Of a DNA stretch of 14,668 nt, positions 1 to 7,251 are shown one piece after another (within the stretch, counting starts at the first letter, position 1; every line of letters begins with the position of its first letter). The notes below the pieces were generated by a model. That model saw only the letters and a program-made list of their open reading frames with translations. It was not told the origin of the DNA and made no database searches. Source of the DNA: Chloroflexi bacterium RBG_16_57_11 (GTDB lineage: Bacteria > Chloroflexota > Anaerolineae > Anaerolineales > UBA4823); the NCBI GenBank assembly GCA_001795165.1, contig MGNS01000113.1, positions 14,143 to 28,810 on the forward strand. Direction: 5' to 3'. The position numbers and the translations under genes were made by a program.

Positions 1-221
1 TTGAACGTTTTGGCGACCTCCGAAGTCGCCGTGCCGGGGGTCAAGATGTCAATATAGTTTTTTAGCGTCGGGTTTTCCGGAATCCAATGAATCGGGACGG
101 AAAGCAGCTCTGCGCGGGTGGAAACAGAAGCCAACAGCAGGTATACCACCGGCCCAAAGATGAACACATAAACTGGCAAAGTGAGCAAGAAGAGCAGGAA
201 TTTTCGTTGAATTCGATTCAT
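1..221 (-). CDS. Sugar ABC transporter permease, MalG/UgpE type (partial, C-terminus beyond the left edge)
   Basis: Only the first 73 codons are present. The ATG at 221-219 lies 14 nt after the stop of the upstream permease, with a GGCGAG ribosome site in the gap. The start MNRIQRKFLL leads into one hydrophobic membrane segment (about residues 8-28). The soluble stretch that follows has the WIPENPTLKNY pattern typical of the N-terminus of MalG-type (CUT1) carbohydrate permeases. The family usually has 270-300 residues and six membrane helices, so most of the protein, including its EAA loop, is outside the window. It should pair with the MalF-type permease encoded just upstream to form the membrane channel of a sugar importer. 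The substrate cannot be told. Confidence 0.85.
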   Translation of the reverse strand, partial: MNRIQRKFLLFLLTLPVYVFIFGPVVYLLLASVSTRAELLSVPIHWIPENPTLKNYIDILTPGTATSEVAKTF

Positions 222-235
222 CGCTCGCCTACAAT

Positions 236-1126
236 TTATAGCGCCCGGTCTTCCGGCCGGTAAAGAAAGCGAATATAGATCAAGGCCATGGCCAAAGTAA
301 AAGCGGATATGAGGAAGGAGAGCGCAGCACCTCTGCCGATGTGCCCGAAGGTGAACGTCTCCAGGTAGGTCAGGTAGGAGATGGTGACCGTGCCGAATGC
401 CGGGCCTCCGGCGGTGATGACATAGATAATATCGAAGACACGAAATGCTTCCACGGTGCGGATCACCAGCGCCACCAGGATTGCCCCGCGCAACAAAGGC
501 AAGCGTACGCGCGCAAAACGCTGCCAGGCGCTGGCACCATCCACCGCGGCGGCCTCCTCTAGCTCAGGCGGCAAAGTCGCCATGGCGGCTTGAAGGATGA
601 GGGCGATAAACGGCATGCTATGCCAGACATCTGCCAGGATGACCAAATTCATCGCCATCTTGGGGGAAATCAGCCAGGGGCGATATTTTTCAATCAGGCC
701 AAGCTGTAACAACAACGCATTCATGGCCCCGTAATCGGCGTTGTAAATCCAGCGCCACATCGTGCCGTTGACAATGGTCGGGATCGCCCAGGGAAGGATC
801 AGGGCGATACGCAAGAACTTCCATCCTGGCGGCCTGGAGCTGATTAGCTGGGCAATACTAATCCCGATCAGTAATTCCAGCCCGACAGAAACCACTGTGA
901 AATATACCGTGCGCCAGATGGTAGCCCAAAAAGCATCATCGCTGAGCAAATCCAGGTAGTTTTCCAACCCGATGAAGACATTAGCCTTGGTCTTGCTCAG
1001 GCTGGCGTCGAAAAAGCTCAGGTAAAAAGTGCTGATTATAGGCTGAAGGACGATGCCCAGGATGATGAGCAGCGCCGGCAATACAAATAGCAGACCTACG
1101 ATGGCTTCGCGGCGGCGTAGAGTCAT
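236..1126 (-). CDS. Sugar ABC transporter permease, MalF/UgpA type
   Basis: A 296-residue inner-membrane permease with about six hydrophobic helices, the first at residues 8-30. The cytoplasmic EAA loop, where the ATPase docks, is plain at about residues 190-210 (EEAAAVDGASAW, then RVRLPLLRG). Length and layout match CUT1-family permeases such as MalF and UgpA. The gene lies between the solute-binding protein and the MalG-type permease on the same strand, the usual operon order. No ATPase gene is seen; in this family it is often encoded elsewhere and shared. The bases just before the ATG (GTTGTCCGTTCCCT) show no Shine-Dalgarno sequence, and a strong hairpin ends 13 nt upstream. Initiation may therefore be weak, giving less permease than binding protein. 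Confidence 0.93.
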   Translation of the reverse strand: MTLRRREAIVGLLFVLPALLIILGIVLQPIISTFYLSFFDASLSKTKANVFIGLENYLDLLSDDAFWATIWRTVYFTVVSVGLELLIGISIAQLISSRPPGWKFLRIALILPWAIPTIVNGTMWRWIYNADYGAMNALLLQLGLIEKYRPWLISPKMAMNLVILADVWHSMPFIALILQAAMATLPPELEEAAAVDGASAWQRFARVRLPLLRGAILVALVIRTVEAFRVFDIIYVITAGGPAFGTVTISYLTYLETFTFGHIGRGAALSFLISAFTLAMALIYIRFLYRPEDRAL

Positions 1127-1139
1127 AGGGAACGGACAA

Positions 1140-1171
1140 CGGAGTTTGCGCCGCTATGGGCGCAAACTCCG
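1140..1171 (-). promoter_or_regulatory. Intercistronic hairpin between binding protein and permease genes
   Basis: The arms 1140-1152 and 1159-1171 pair over 13 bp without mismatch, with a 6-nt loop. The hairpin fills most of the 59-nt gap between the binding-protein stop and the permease start. No T-run follows on the minus strand, so it is not a typical intrinsic terminator. Hairpins here in sugar-importer operons (malE-malF is the known case) protect the upstream mRNA from 3' decay and leave the binding protein in excess. That role is inferred. Confidence 0.6.
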
Positions 1172-1185
1172 CCAAAGGTACGAAC

Positions 1186-2595
1186 TTATTTCATCAACTC
1201 GGTCCAGGTTGCCGCGGCCTCGTTCAGGGCGTCGGCGGAGCTGGCCTGCTTGGTCAGCGCTTTCTGCAGCGCAAGCTGCAGCGCCTTGGAGGCTTCCGGA
1301 TAGAATGGCACCTTCGGGCGCACATGTGAGTAGGGGAACTGCTCCTGGAACATTGGCACCATCACCTCCGTTACCGGGCTGGTGCTGGCAAGCTTTTCCC
1401 CCGACTCGCCTTCGAAGCTGGTCTCCCAGACAGGCAGCATATGCGCCGAATAGCGATCCTGAACATCCTTGGAGGTCAGGTATTCTACATACCCCCAGGC
1501 GGCGTCGGCATTCGGCGAAGTCGCTGCGATACCAATACCCATGGAGCCATCGATGGTAGCGGAATCCATACCACCCTCAGCGAAAGCCGGCATCAGTGCG
1601 ACTTTAACCTTGCCGGTGATCTGCGATTGATCGGCCTGGTTGTTCGCAAGGTCATACATATAGTTCCAGTTAAGCGCGAAGGCTGCCTGGCCTTGTGAAA
1701 AGACATTGCGGACATCCTCTTCTACGTATGAGACAGAGGCCGGATTTGTAATACCGTCGTCGATCGTCTGTAGCATCCAATCCAGGGTCTTGACGCCAAT
1801 CTCATTATTGAAGCTTGGGTTGCCCTGGTCATCGACCAGCGTGCCGCCATTTCCGAAGAGCAGGGTCACCCAGTCACAGATGGCCGCTTCATATTGACCC
1901 CACGACCAGACGATCGGGTACTCGACGATGCCTTTTTCCTTGATCACCTTGGATTGCTCGATAAGCTCTTCCCAGGTTTTCGGCGGGGTACTAAAACCAG
2001 CCTGGGTGAGAATATCTTCATTGTAGAAGAAATATTTCTGATCCAACAGCCAGGGCATACCGTACACCGTGCCGGCTACCTCGGAGACTTCCCAGGCTGC
2101 GGTGAAGATGCCCTCTTTGGTCCCAGCAGGCACGCGGTCGGTGATATCCAACAAGTAGCCCTTGTCGGCGAACTCGGCAAACCAGATGTCGTCCACCAGG
2201 AAGACATCATACGCAGGAGGCGTGGAAGCCAGGGCAGTGGTAATCTTATCGTGCAAGGCGTCGTAAGCCACGTAATCGATCATCACCTTGACGTTCGGGT
2301 TGGCTTGATTGAATTCCTCCACGATGGCGTTCATCTCCTCGACAGTAGGACCAGCCTGCTCCATCGCCAGGACGGTGACTGTAACAGGCTCGACGGCTGC
2401 GGGCGGCTCGGTGGCGGCGGGCTCAACCGGCTACGGCGCCTCGGTCTCAGCAGGCATTGCCGCCTCGGTCTGGGCAGGTTCCACCGGCTCGGCAGGCGCA
2501 GCAGGCTGTGCCGTGGGAGTGGCCCCACCACCGCAAGCCGACAGGACAAAGGCCAGGATTAAGGCTAAGGCGAGAATTCTGGTGAGAGATTTCAT
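1186..2595 (-). CDS. Sugar ABC transporter solute-binding lipoprotein, interrupted by an in-frame TAG at codon 55
   Basis: Reading from the ATG at 2595-2593, preceded by a strong AAGGAGGAG site, the product begins MKSLTRILALALILAFVLSAC. This is a lipoprotein signal with lipobox LSAC (Cys21). A Pro/Glu/Ala/Thr-rich linker of about 50 residues follows, then a family 1 (MalE/UgpB-like) sugar-binding domain to codon 469. Codon 55 (2433-2431) is TAG, inside the linker. Frame and similarity continue on both sides. The next ATG at 2364 would drop both the lipoprotein signal and the first beta strand (VTVTVLAM), so it is unlikely to be a natural start. An internal repeat (AEPVEPA against TAG-PVEPA) suggests the codon was GAG. 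A recent nonsense mutation or a sequence error are the likeliest readings. If intact, the protein is anchored outside the membrane and hands sugar to the permeases downstream. Confidence 0.82.
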
Positions 2596-2621
2596 GTTAG
2601 CTCCTCCTTGAAGGATTAGTT

Positions 2622-2650
2622 TTTATTTTGAGAACCGCTTTTTCAGACAA
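2622..2650 (-). promoter_or_regulatory. Candidate sigma-70 promoter of the sugar importer operon
   Basis: On the minus strand, TTGTCT (2650-2645) and AATAAA (2627-2622) are 17 nt apart. Each matches four of six consensus bases. Transcription would start near 2615, some 20 nt before the ATG, leaving room for the ribosome site. Position and spacing are good, but the boxes are only moderate. Confidence 0.35.
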
Positions 2651-2668
2651 CCGAAATCGTTGCGAAGT

Positions 2669-2683
2669 TCGTTTCATGAACGA
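2669..2683. promoter_or_regulatory. Candidate operator palindrome upstream of the sugar importer promoter
   Basis: TCGTTTCATGAACGA has 5-bp arms TCGTT and AACGA around a 5-nt centre. A second short palindrome (TCGTTGCGA, 2658-2666) lies beside it, between this site and the proposed -35 box. Sugar-importer operons are commonly controlled by LacI-, ROK- or GntR-type regulators that bind such palindromes. No regulator gene is in the window, so the binding protein is unknown. Confidence 0.3.
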
Positions 2684-2788
2684 CGTCGCTGTTACCGACT
2701 CATTTCTAAAGTCTGGTGGACCTCCTTTCCGGCTGAAGTCATTGGTCGATTGCCGTGCCTTTTTCGAACGGTAGTGGTTGAAGAGAAT

Positions 2789-3193
2789 CTAGAAGCCGCC
2801 GGCTTGAAAGAAAATGATCACACTAGCGACCACGACAAGACAGCAGCAGATTAGCAATAGCGCCACACAACCGGCCACGATCTGCCAGACCCAGTTACGC
2901 TTGGGAGCTTCCGGTCGGGCGGATGGCGTGTAGGGCGGAGGTGTGTGTGCAGGCCGCGAATACACCGGTGAGGCAGGCTCCGCCGGAAGGGGCTCAGGGA
3001 TCTTCACCGTTGGCTCGTAGGCAGGCGGCTCCGGCTCAGCCGGGAGGGGGATCTCCGGCTCGCTCCATCCAGCATCTACTTTGCGGGTCTCATAAGCGGA
3101 TGCGCCGACCGGCGCGCCGCAACTGGGGCAGACGCTCGCTCCTGCAGGGACCGCCGATCCGCAACGCTCACAAGTGGTCATGTGGTCGGTCAT
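2789..3193 (-). CDS. Zinc-ribbon membrane protein of unknown function
   Basis: A 134-residue protein in three parts. An N-terminal zinc ribbon has two CxxC pairs at about residues 8-11 (CERC) and 22-25 (CPSC). A Pro/Glu-rich, probably disordered linker covers about 30-95. A single membrane helix (about 100-128) includes three consecutive cysteines. The Met at 3193 is chosen over the one two codons upstream because AGGAG (3204-3200) directly abuts the first ATG but lies 6 nt before this one. The layout, a zinc ribbon facing the cytoplasm and tethered to the membrane, is common in small bacterial proteins without an assigned role. It follows the kinase gene on the same strand but has its own candidate promoter. 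I do not recognise a function. Confidence 0.75.
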   Translation of the reverse strand: MTDHMTTCERCGSAVPAGASVCPSCGAPVGASAYETRKVDAGWSEPEIPLPAEPEPPAYEPTVKIPEPLPAEPASPVYSRPAHTPPPYTPSARPEAPKRNWVWQIVAGCVALLLICCCLVVVASVIIFFQAGGF

Positions 3194-3238
3194 GGGCATC
3201 TCCTACACGACACTTTCAGGATATGGACACTCAACGCT

Positions 3239-3247
3239 ATTGTATCA
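3239..3247 (-). promoter_or_regulatory. Candidate extended -10 promoter of the zinc-ribbon gene
   Basis: On the minus strand, TGATACAAT is an extended -10 element (TG, one base, then TACAAT, five of six). It would start transcription about 40 nt before the ATG at 3193. No convincing -35 box is found, which is usual for extended -10 promoters. Confidence 0.35.
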
Positions 3248-3270
3248 GTGATGGCAAATTTCGAGTGATT

Positions 3271-3287
3271 AAAAACGCGCAATCGCG
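3271..3287 (-). terminator. Possible weak terminator after the histidine kinase gene
   Basis: On the minus strand a GC-only 4-bp stem (CGCG, loop ATTG, CGCG) is followed directly by TTTTT, about 70 nt past the kinase stop. The stem is short, so read-through into the zinc-ribbon gene is likely. Confidence 0.3.
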
Positions 3288-3357
3288 CAGCGAGATGCCA
3301 ACCAGCACATCATCTTACTGGCAGGTACAACCTTGTATCTACGCCGTGCAACTCGTT

Positions 3358-5793
3358 TTACCCTTGAGGAAAAGTAAAATAGAAAGTCGCGCCGCGGTTG
3401 ATTGCCCCCTCCGCCCATACCTCACCGCTATGGCGCTGGATGATGCGACGCACGGTGGCCAGACCGATGCCGGTGCCCTCAAATTCGCCAGGACTATGCA
3501 AGCGCTGGAAGGCGCCAAACAGCTTTCCGGCGTATTTCATATCAAAACCCACCCCGTTGTCGCTGATGAAAAATACGGTCTGGTCGTCCTGGATCAAGGA
3601 GCCGACTTCGATGCGCGCCTGCTGGGTATGCCCGGTGAATTTCCAGGCATTGCCCAACAAATTTTCTAGCGCCAATCGTAGCAATCCCGCGTCGCACCAG
3701 GCAATCAGTCCAGGCTGAACGACCACCTCCACCAGTCGGTCGGGGTACTGCTGCGCCAATCCTTTCAGGACATCCACAGCCATCTGGCTGACATCCACCG
3801 CGCTCAGATGCATTTCTACCCGCGTGACGCGCGACAGGCGGAGCAAATCTTCAATTAGCTGGCCCATCCATTGGGCGGAGGTCCGCACGTTATCGATATA
3901 GAAGCGACTTTCGCCACCCAGCTTGTCGGCATATTCATCCAGGAACAATTTACTATAGCCATCGATGCCACGCAATGGTCCGCGCAAATCATGAGCCACC
4001 GAATAAGCAAAGGACTCCAACTCAACCGTCCTCTCCTGCACCCGCTGTTCCAACTCGGCGTTCAACTGACGGAGCGCCTGTTCTGTACGCTGTCGCTGAA
4101 TTGCACCACTCAAGATGCTCGCCACCAGCTTCAAGGCATCCACCTCAGCTTCGACCCAAATACGTTCGGAGTACACATCATCAAAGCCGATATAACCCCA
4201 GAAGGTCGTTCCAACCAGGATCGGCACATTAAGGTAGGAAAGGATGCCCTGGTTACGCATATGCGTGGCTTCATCGGGGAGGACATTGGCCAGTGTACCA
4301 TTAGCCGGTTTACCACTTTGCATCGCATCCAGCCATCGCTCAGCTTCGTCATCAATCAACGGCACATTCTGGTATGTAAGATCTTTCAGATCGGATTCAG
4401 CATGCGGTGCTGTCCATTCAAAGCGCATCGAGGTTAGCAGCTGCCCATCAGCCCCCGGGTGATTTTCGAAAAGGTAAGCATGGCTGGAGCGGGTCTCCTG
4501 GCCCAGCCGCTCGAGGATGTGTTGCATGCGTGAGCGCCAATCTGAAGCCACCAGGAAGGCCTGGGCCGCGCTTGTGGCTATCTCCAGGATAGACTCGCGC
4601 TGCCGTAAGGCGTTCTCTGCCCGGGCTCGTTCGATCAGCTCTTCATGCAGCTCAGTATAAAGTCGCGCTTTTTCAACTGCGATGGCAGCCTGTGAAGCGA
4701 TAGTCTCCAACAAGGAAATTTGGTCGGCGTTATATGCATTGGGCTGCTCGCTCTGGACCGACATCAGCCCAATCACCTGCTCTTTGACGATCAGAGGGAT
4801 GCCTAAATAAGTACGCGTCGGCGTCGGGTCGGTGTGAATAATCATATGACCCTGGGTGACTTGCGGTTCCTCGATATCAGGAAGATAAAGCGTCCTCTGG
4901 CGTTGTATGACTTCTCCCGAAAGACCCGGGGACTCATCCATATGGCTGGTGCCAGCCTGGATCAATCCCTGAGGGGTATAAAAGACCGGGAAGGATATCA
5001 CCCCGCTGGTCGAGTCGTACAGGGCAACGTAGAAGGAGTCGGTCGGGACCACCTCGCAGATGGTGCGATACAAAGCCTTCAAGACTTCATTCAGAGTCAT
5101 ATCGGTGGTGAGAGTCCAGCTTACACGGCTCAGGGTAGAAAGGAGCTCAGCCCGGCGCTGAGTTTGTTCTAAGAGAGCGGCTTGCTGGGTGGCTAGCTGG
5201 CTTGACCGCTCAAGACTTTGCATAAGATGGTCGGTGATCAAGCGCATCGGCCAGGCTACCAACGCCAGGATCATTGGAACCAAGATCAAATCCTTGTAAT
5301 CTGTCAGATGGCTGGCTGCGGTAAGATGATATCCGGTAAGCTCTACCAGGATGATGAACATCGATGAGAAAACCGTCAGCCCGGTGATAATCAAGTAGCT
5401 CCGCCGGTCCAGTATCAAACTGCCAATGATCAGAACCACTGGGTAAGCGATTACGGCAATATCATGAATTCCATGCCCGATCCAAAGGAGACAATTAATC
5501 ATCAGCAAGGACATGAATAACAGGATCAGGCTGGCGATTTGTACATATCCCAGGCGCGCCAGCCAGACCGATGCGATCAGAATGACCAAACCGATTCCCA
5601 TCACCAAGGTGGTTGTTGGCATACCAGTGAGAATGGCAATCAGTAGAAAAATTGCCACCGCCAGGAGCAGGCCTGTTTGGATTTTAAATAATAGGCGCAA
5701 TCGACGGTTTATTATTTCGTCATTGACTAAAACAGGCCGGAGGATGTTTGTGGTTTGGTCCATCTGCCTGATTATACTGCTTGTAACCTTCAC
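3358..5793 (-). CDS. Membrane-bound hybrid-free sensor histidine kinase with two GAF domains
   Basis: An 811-residue sensor kinase. About six membrane helices occupy residues 35-190. A first GAF domain lies at about 215-380 and a second, more divergent one at about 400-568. A coiled coil (about 570-595) leads to the HisKA domain with phospho-acceptor His601 (SVAHDLRGPLRG). The ATPase domain has an N box (NLLGNAWKF, 711-719), DNGVGF (745-750), an F box (FGAFQRLH) and GTGIGLA (773-779). All catalytic motifs look intact. It should autophosphorylate on a signal sensed by the membrane or GAF domains and pass phosphate to a response regulator. No regulator is encoded nearby, so it is an orphan. The start used is GTG at 5793 with AAGG 5 nt before it. 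An ATG ten codons later (5763) is a good alternative because a perfect TATAAT lies 7 nt upstream of it. The gene is divergent from the PDO gene. Confidence 0.92.
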   Translation of the reverse strand: MKVTSSIIRQMDQTTNILRPVLVNDEIINRRLRLLFKIQTGLLLAVAIFLLIAILTGMPTTTLVMGIGLVILIASVWLARLGYVQIASLILLFMSLLMINCLLWIGHGIHDIAVIAYPVVLIIGSLILDRRSYLIITGLTVFSSMFIILVELTGYHLTAASHLTDYKDLILVPMILALVAWPMRLITDHLMQSLERSSQLATQQAALLEQTQRRAELLSTLSRVSWTLTTDMTLNEVLKALYRTICEVVPTDSFYVALYDSTSGVISFPVFYTPQGLIQAGTSHMDESPGLSGEVIQRQRTLYLPDIEEPQVTQGHMIIHTDPTPTRTYLGIPLIVKEQVIGLMSVQSEQPNAYNADQISLLETIASQAAIAVEKARLYTELHEELIERARAENALRQRESILEIATSAAQAFLVASDWRSRMQHILERLGQETRSSHAYLFENHPGADGQLLTSMRFEWTAPHAESDLKDLTYQNVPLIDDEAERWLDAMQSGKPANGTLANVLPDEATHMRNQGILSYLNVPILVGTTFWGYIGFDDVYSERIWVEAEVDALKLVASILSGAIQRQRTEQALRQLNAELEQRVQERTVELESFAYSVAHDLRGPLRGIDGYSKLFLDEYADKLGGESRFYIDNVRTSAQWMGQLIEDLLRLSRVTRVEMHLSAVDVSQMAVDVLKGLAQQYPDRLVEVVVQPGLIAWCDAGLLRLALENLLGNAWKFTGHTQQARIEVGSLIQDDQTVFFISDNGVGFDMKYAGKLFGAFQRLHSPGEFEGTGIGLATVRRIIQRHSGEVWAEGAINRGATFYFTFPQG
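5771..5776 (-). promoter_or_regulatory. Perfect -10 box (TATAAT) at the kinase start
   Basis: On the minus strand TATAAT lies 7 nt before the ATG at 5763 and inside the first codons of the longer GTG-started reading. If used, the transcript would begin at or within a few bases of that ATG and be leaderless. No matching -35 box is visible at 16-18 nt. The same bases read TATACT on the plus strand (5773-5778), toward the PDO gene, so the divergent promoters could overlap. Confidence 0.3.
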
Positions 5794-5838
5794 CGAGGCC
5801 TTGCATCTAAGTAAGTGAAATTTAACGAGGAGATCTCG

Positions 5839-6513
5839 ATGTCTCTATTAAACGTATCGGTCCAAAAACAGGTCATTCAAGTCTTTAACCAGATCAAATT
5901 TCCAGTACGCTTGCTGGTGTTTTCCCAGGGGGAAGGTGGAGCGCTGGAATGCCAGATGTGCCAAGACACACGCCAGTTGATCGAGGAAGTTGCTGCGCTG
6001 TCAGACAAGGTCAGCGTCGAAGTATACGATTTCGTCAGCGACGCAACCATCGCCAAACAGTATGGTGTAGATAAAATACCCGCAGTCGTAATCGCCGGGG
6101 AAAAAGATTATGGCATACGCTTCTATGGCATCCCTTCCGGTTACGAATTCAGCTCACTGATTGAAGGAATCCTGTCGATTGGTCGCAGAGAACCAAAGCT
6201 CAACAAGAAAACGGTCCAAGAAATCCAACGGCTGAATCGACCGGTACATATCCAGGTGTTTGTCACCCCGACCTGACCTTACTGCCCGCAAGCCGTGGTG
6301 CTTGCCCATAACCTGGCTCTGGCCAGCAACTGGATCCAGGCCGATATGGTGGAGGCCAGTGAATTTCCACATCTGGCGAACAAATACCAGGTGTATGGCG
6401 TGCCACGCACAGTAATAAATGAAGTGATCCACTTAGAAGGTGCTTATCCCGAAGACATGCTCCTGACTGAGCTGATGCAGGTGATGGACGAGGAGGTCGT
6501 ATCTCACCTCTAA
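5839..6513 (+). CDS. Selenocysteine-containing protein disulfide oxidoreductase (two thioredoxin folds), TGA at 6274-6276 read as Sec
   Basis: Start ATG at 5839 follows ACGAGGAG at good spacing. Translation reaches TGA at codon 146 (6274-6276), then stays in frame and family-like to TAA at 6511-6513. That gives 224 residues, close to the roughly 225 typical of archaeal and thermophile PDO proteins. The first thioredoxin fold has CQMC (Cys38, Cys41) and cis-proline IPAV (Pro81). The second has the strand IQVFVTPT, then TGA-Pro-Tyr-Cys149-Pro and cis-proline VPRT (Pro189). PDO proteins carry CPYC at that second site, so TGA replaces the first, attacking cysteine, giving UPYC. A bacterial-SECIS-like stem-loop starts just after the TGA. 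The protein should catalyse thiol-disulfide exchange in the cytoplasm (no signal peptide is present). If Sec is not inserted, a 145-residue one-domain product results. No selA, selB, selC or selD gene is in the window. The alternative, a chance nonsense mutation at this exact cysteine, is less likely. Confidence 0.85.
6274..6311 (+). promoter_or_regulatory. Candidate bacterial SECIS element (with the Sec UGA)
   Basis: The UGA at 6274-6276 is followed by C. A perfect 6-bp stem, GCAAGC (6288-6293) with GCTTGC (6300-6305), closes a 6-nt loop CGTGGT. The loop begins 17 nt after the UGA and has G as its second base. These fit the general bacterial SECIS description: a coding-region hairpin just after UGA, a loop 16-37 nt away and a G among the first loop bases. 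A lower stem can form from TTA and TG (6279-6284) with CA and TAA (6307-6311). SelB is the expected binder. The assignment is from sequence alone. Confidence 0.7.
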
Positions 6514-6548
6514 ATCTAGTGGAAATATTGGATATCAAATCGGCTGTG

Positions 6549-6586
6549 GATTCCGTGCTAAGCTCCCCGGAATTCTTTATTTAATT
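6549..6586 (+). terminator. Possible weak terminator after the selenoprotein gene
   Basis: GATTCCG (6549-6555) pairs with CGGAATT (6568-6574), including one G-T pair, around a 12-nt loop. The T-rich stretch CTTTATTTAATT follows. It lies about 35 nt past the PDO stop and before the sigma factor promoter region. Confidence 0.4.
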
Positions 6587-6596
6587 CTTCATGGAA

Positions 6597-6608
6597 GTCA
6601 ATTTTGAC
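6597..6608. promoter_or_regulatory. Perfect palindrome upstream of the ECF sigma gene
   Basis: GTCAATTTTGAC is a 12-bp perfect palindrome with 5-bp arms, 46 nt before the sigma ATG. Its right half forms TTGAC, which could serve as a -35 box (TTGACC, 6604-6609), though no good -10 lies 17 nt later. A repressor site over the promoter is plausible but unproven. Confidence 0.3.
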
Positions 6609-6654
6609 CCGTATCTCTCGCATCTTTTCAACGTCCTACTAATGAGAATAGTTG

Positions 6655-7251
6655 ATGACAGATGAGGTTGCTCTTCTGCGGCGCGCCCGCCAGTTTGACG
6701 AACAGGCGTTGGCTGAGATTTACGATACCCTCAGTCCGGCGATCTATGCGTATGCCATGCGCTTATTGGGCGACGTCGAACTGGCTGAAGATTGCGTTGC
6801 GGAAACGTTCAGCCGCTTCCTAACTGCCGTGAGCTTTGGGGGAGGCCCAAGAGATTACTTGAAAGCTTACCTGTACCGGGTAGCGCACAATTGGATCACC
6901 GACGGCTACCGCCACGCCCGCCCAGAGTCACCGCTCGAATTGAACCTGGAGCTGACTGCGGACGAAAACGCTGAGCCCCACACATCTGTCGTTGACGAAA
7001 TGGAAAGGCAGGAGCTGCGTGCGGCGCTGGCCTTGCTCACCCCGGAGCAACGCCAGGTGGTCACACTCAAGTACCTGGAAAACCTGGATAATGCTGAGAT
7101 CGCCGAGGCGTTGCAAAAGCCGGTTGGTGCAATCAAGTCACTCCAACACCGCGCACTGGCGACCCTCCGCCGGATCCTGGAGGGCAATGAAATGCCCGTT
7201 GAAGAGCCGCCGATCACAAAACCTACGGCGAAGCGAGAGAGTACAACATGA
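6655..7251 (+). CDS. ECF-type RNA polymerase sigma factor
   Basis: A 198-residue extracytoplasmic-function sigma factor. Region 2 spans about residues 5-75: ALAEIYDTLSPAIYAYAMRL is the helix that binds the polymerase clamp, and AEDCVAETFSRFL belongs to the -10 recognition part. An acidic linker follows. Region 4 (about 115-170) has LTPEQRQVVTLKYLENL, then AEIAEALQKPVGAIKSLQHRA, the -35-reading helix-turn-helix. ATG at 6655 is preferred to the TTG one codon upstream; the ribosome site is weak (TGAGAA). The stop overlaps the next start as ATGA, so translation of the two genes is probably coupled. The next gene's protein has a short cytoplasmic N-terminus and a membrane helix, the position of an anti-sigma factor. 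Target promoters and inducing signal are unknown. Confidence 0.93.
   Translation: MTDEVALLRRARQFDEQALAEIYDTLSPAIYAYAMRLLGDVELAEDCVAETFSRFLTAVSFGGGPRDYLKAYLYRVAHNWITDGYRHARPESPLELNLELTADENAEPHTSVVDEMERQELRAALALLTPEQRQVVTLKYLENLDNAEIAEALQKPVGAIKSLQHRALATLRRILEGNEMPVEEPPITKPTAKRESTT

Noticed and set aside
1186..2364. Binding protein starting at the ATG at 2364 as a 392-residue cytoplasmic protein
   Set aside because: The upstream frame contains a strong ribosome site, a lipoprotein signal, a linker and the first beta strand of the domain, so the true start is 2595. The short form only arises from the TAG.
2431..2433. TAG as pyrrolysine or a second recoded codon like the TGA
   Set aside because: It lies in a low-complexity linker, not at a catalytic site, and an internal repeat predicts Glu there. 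Mutation or error is simpler.
1894..2562. 222-codon plus-strand frame opposite the binding-protein gene
   Set aside because: The opposite strand has clear family similarity, signal and ribosome site. This frame is an antisense shadow with no recognised domain.
5815..6276. A separate one-domain 145-153-residue thioredoxin ending at the TGA
   Set aside because: The frame continues after TGA with the rest of a normal second thioredoxin fold and reaches the usual family length. The Met at 5839, not the codon at 5815, fits the ribosome site.
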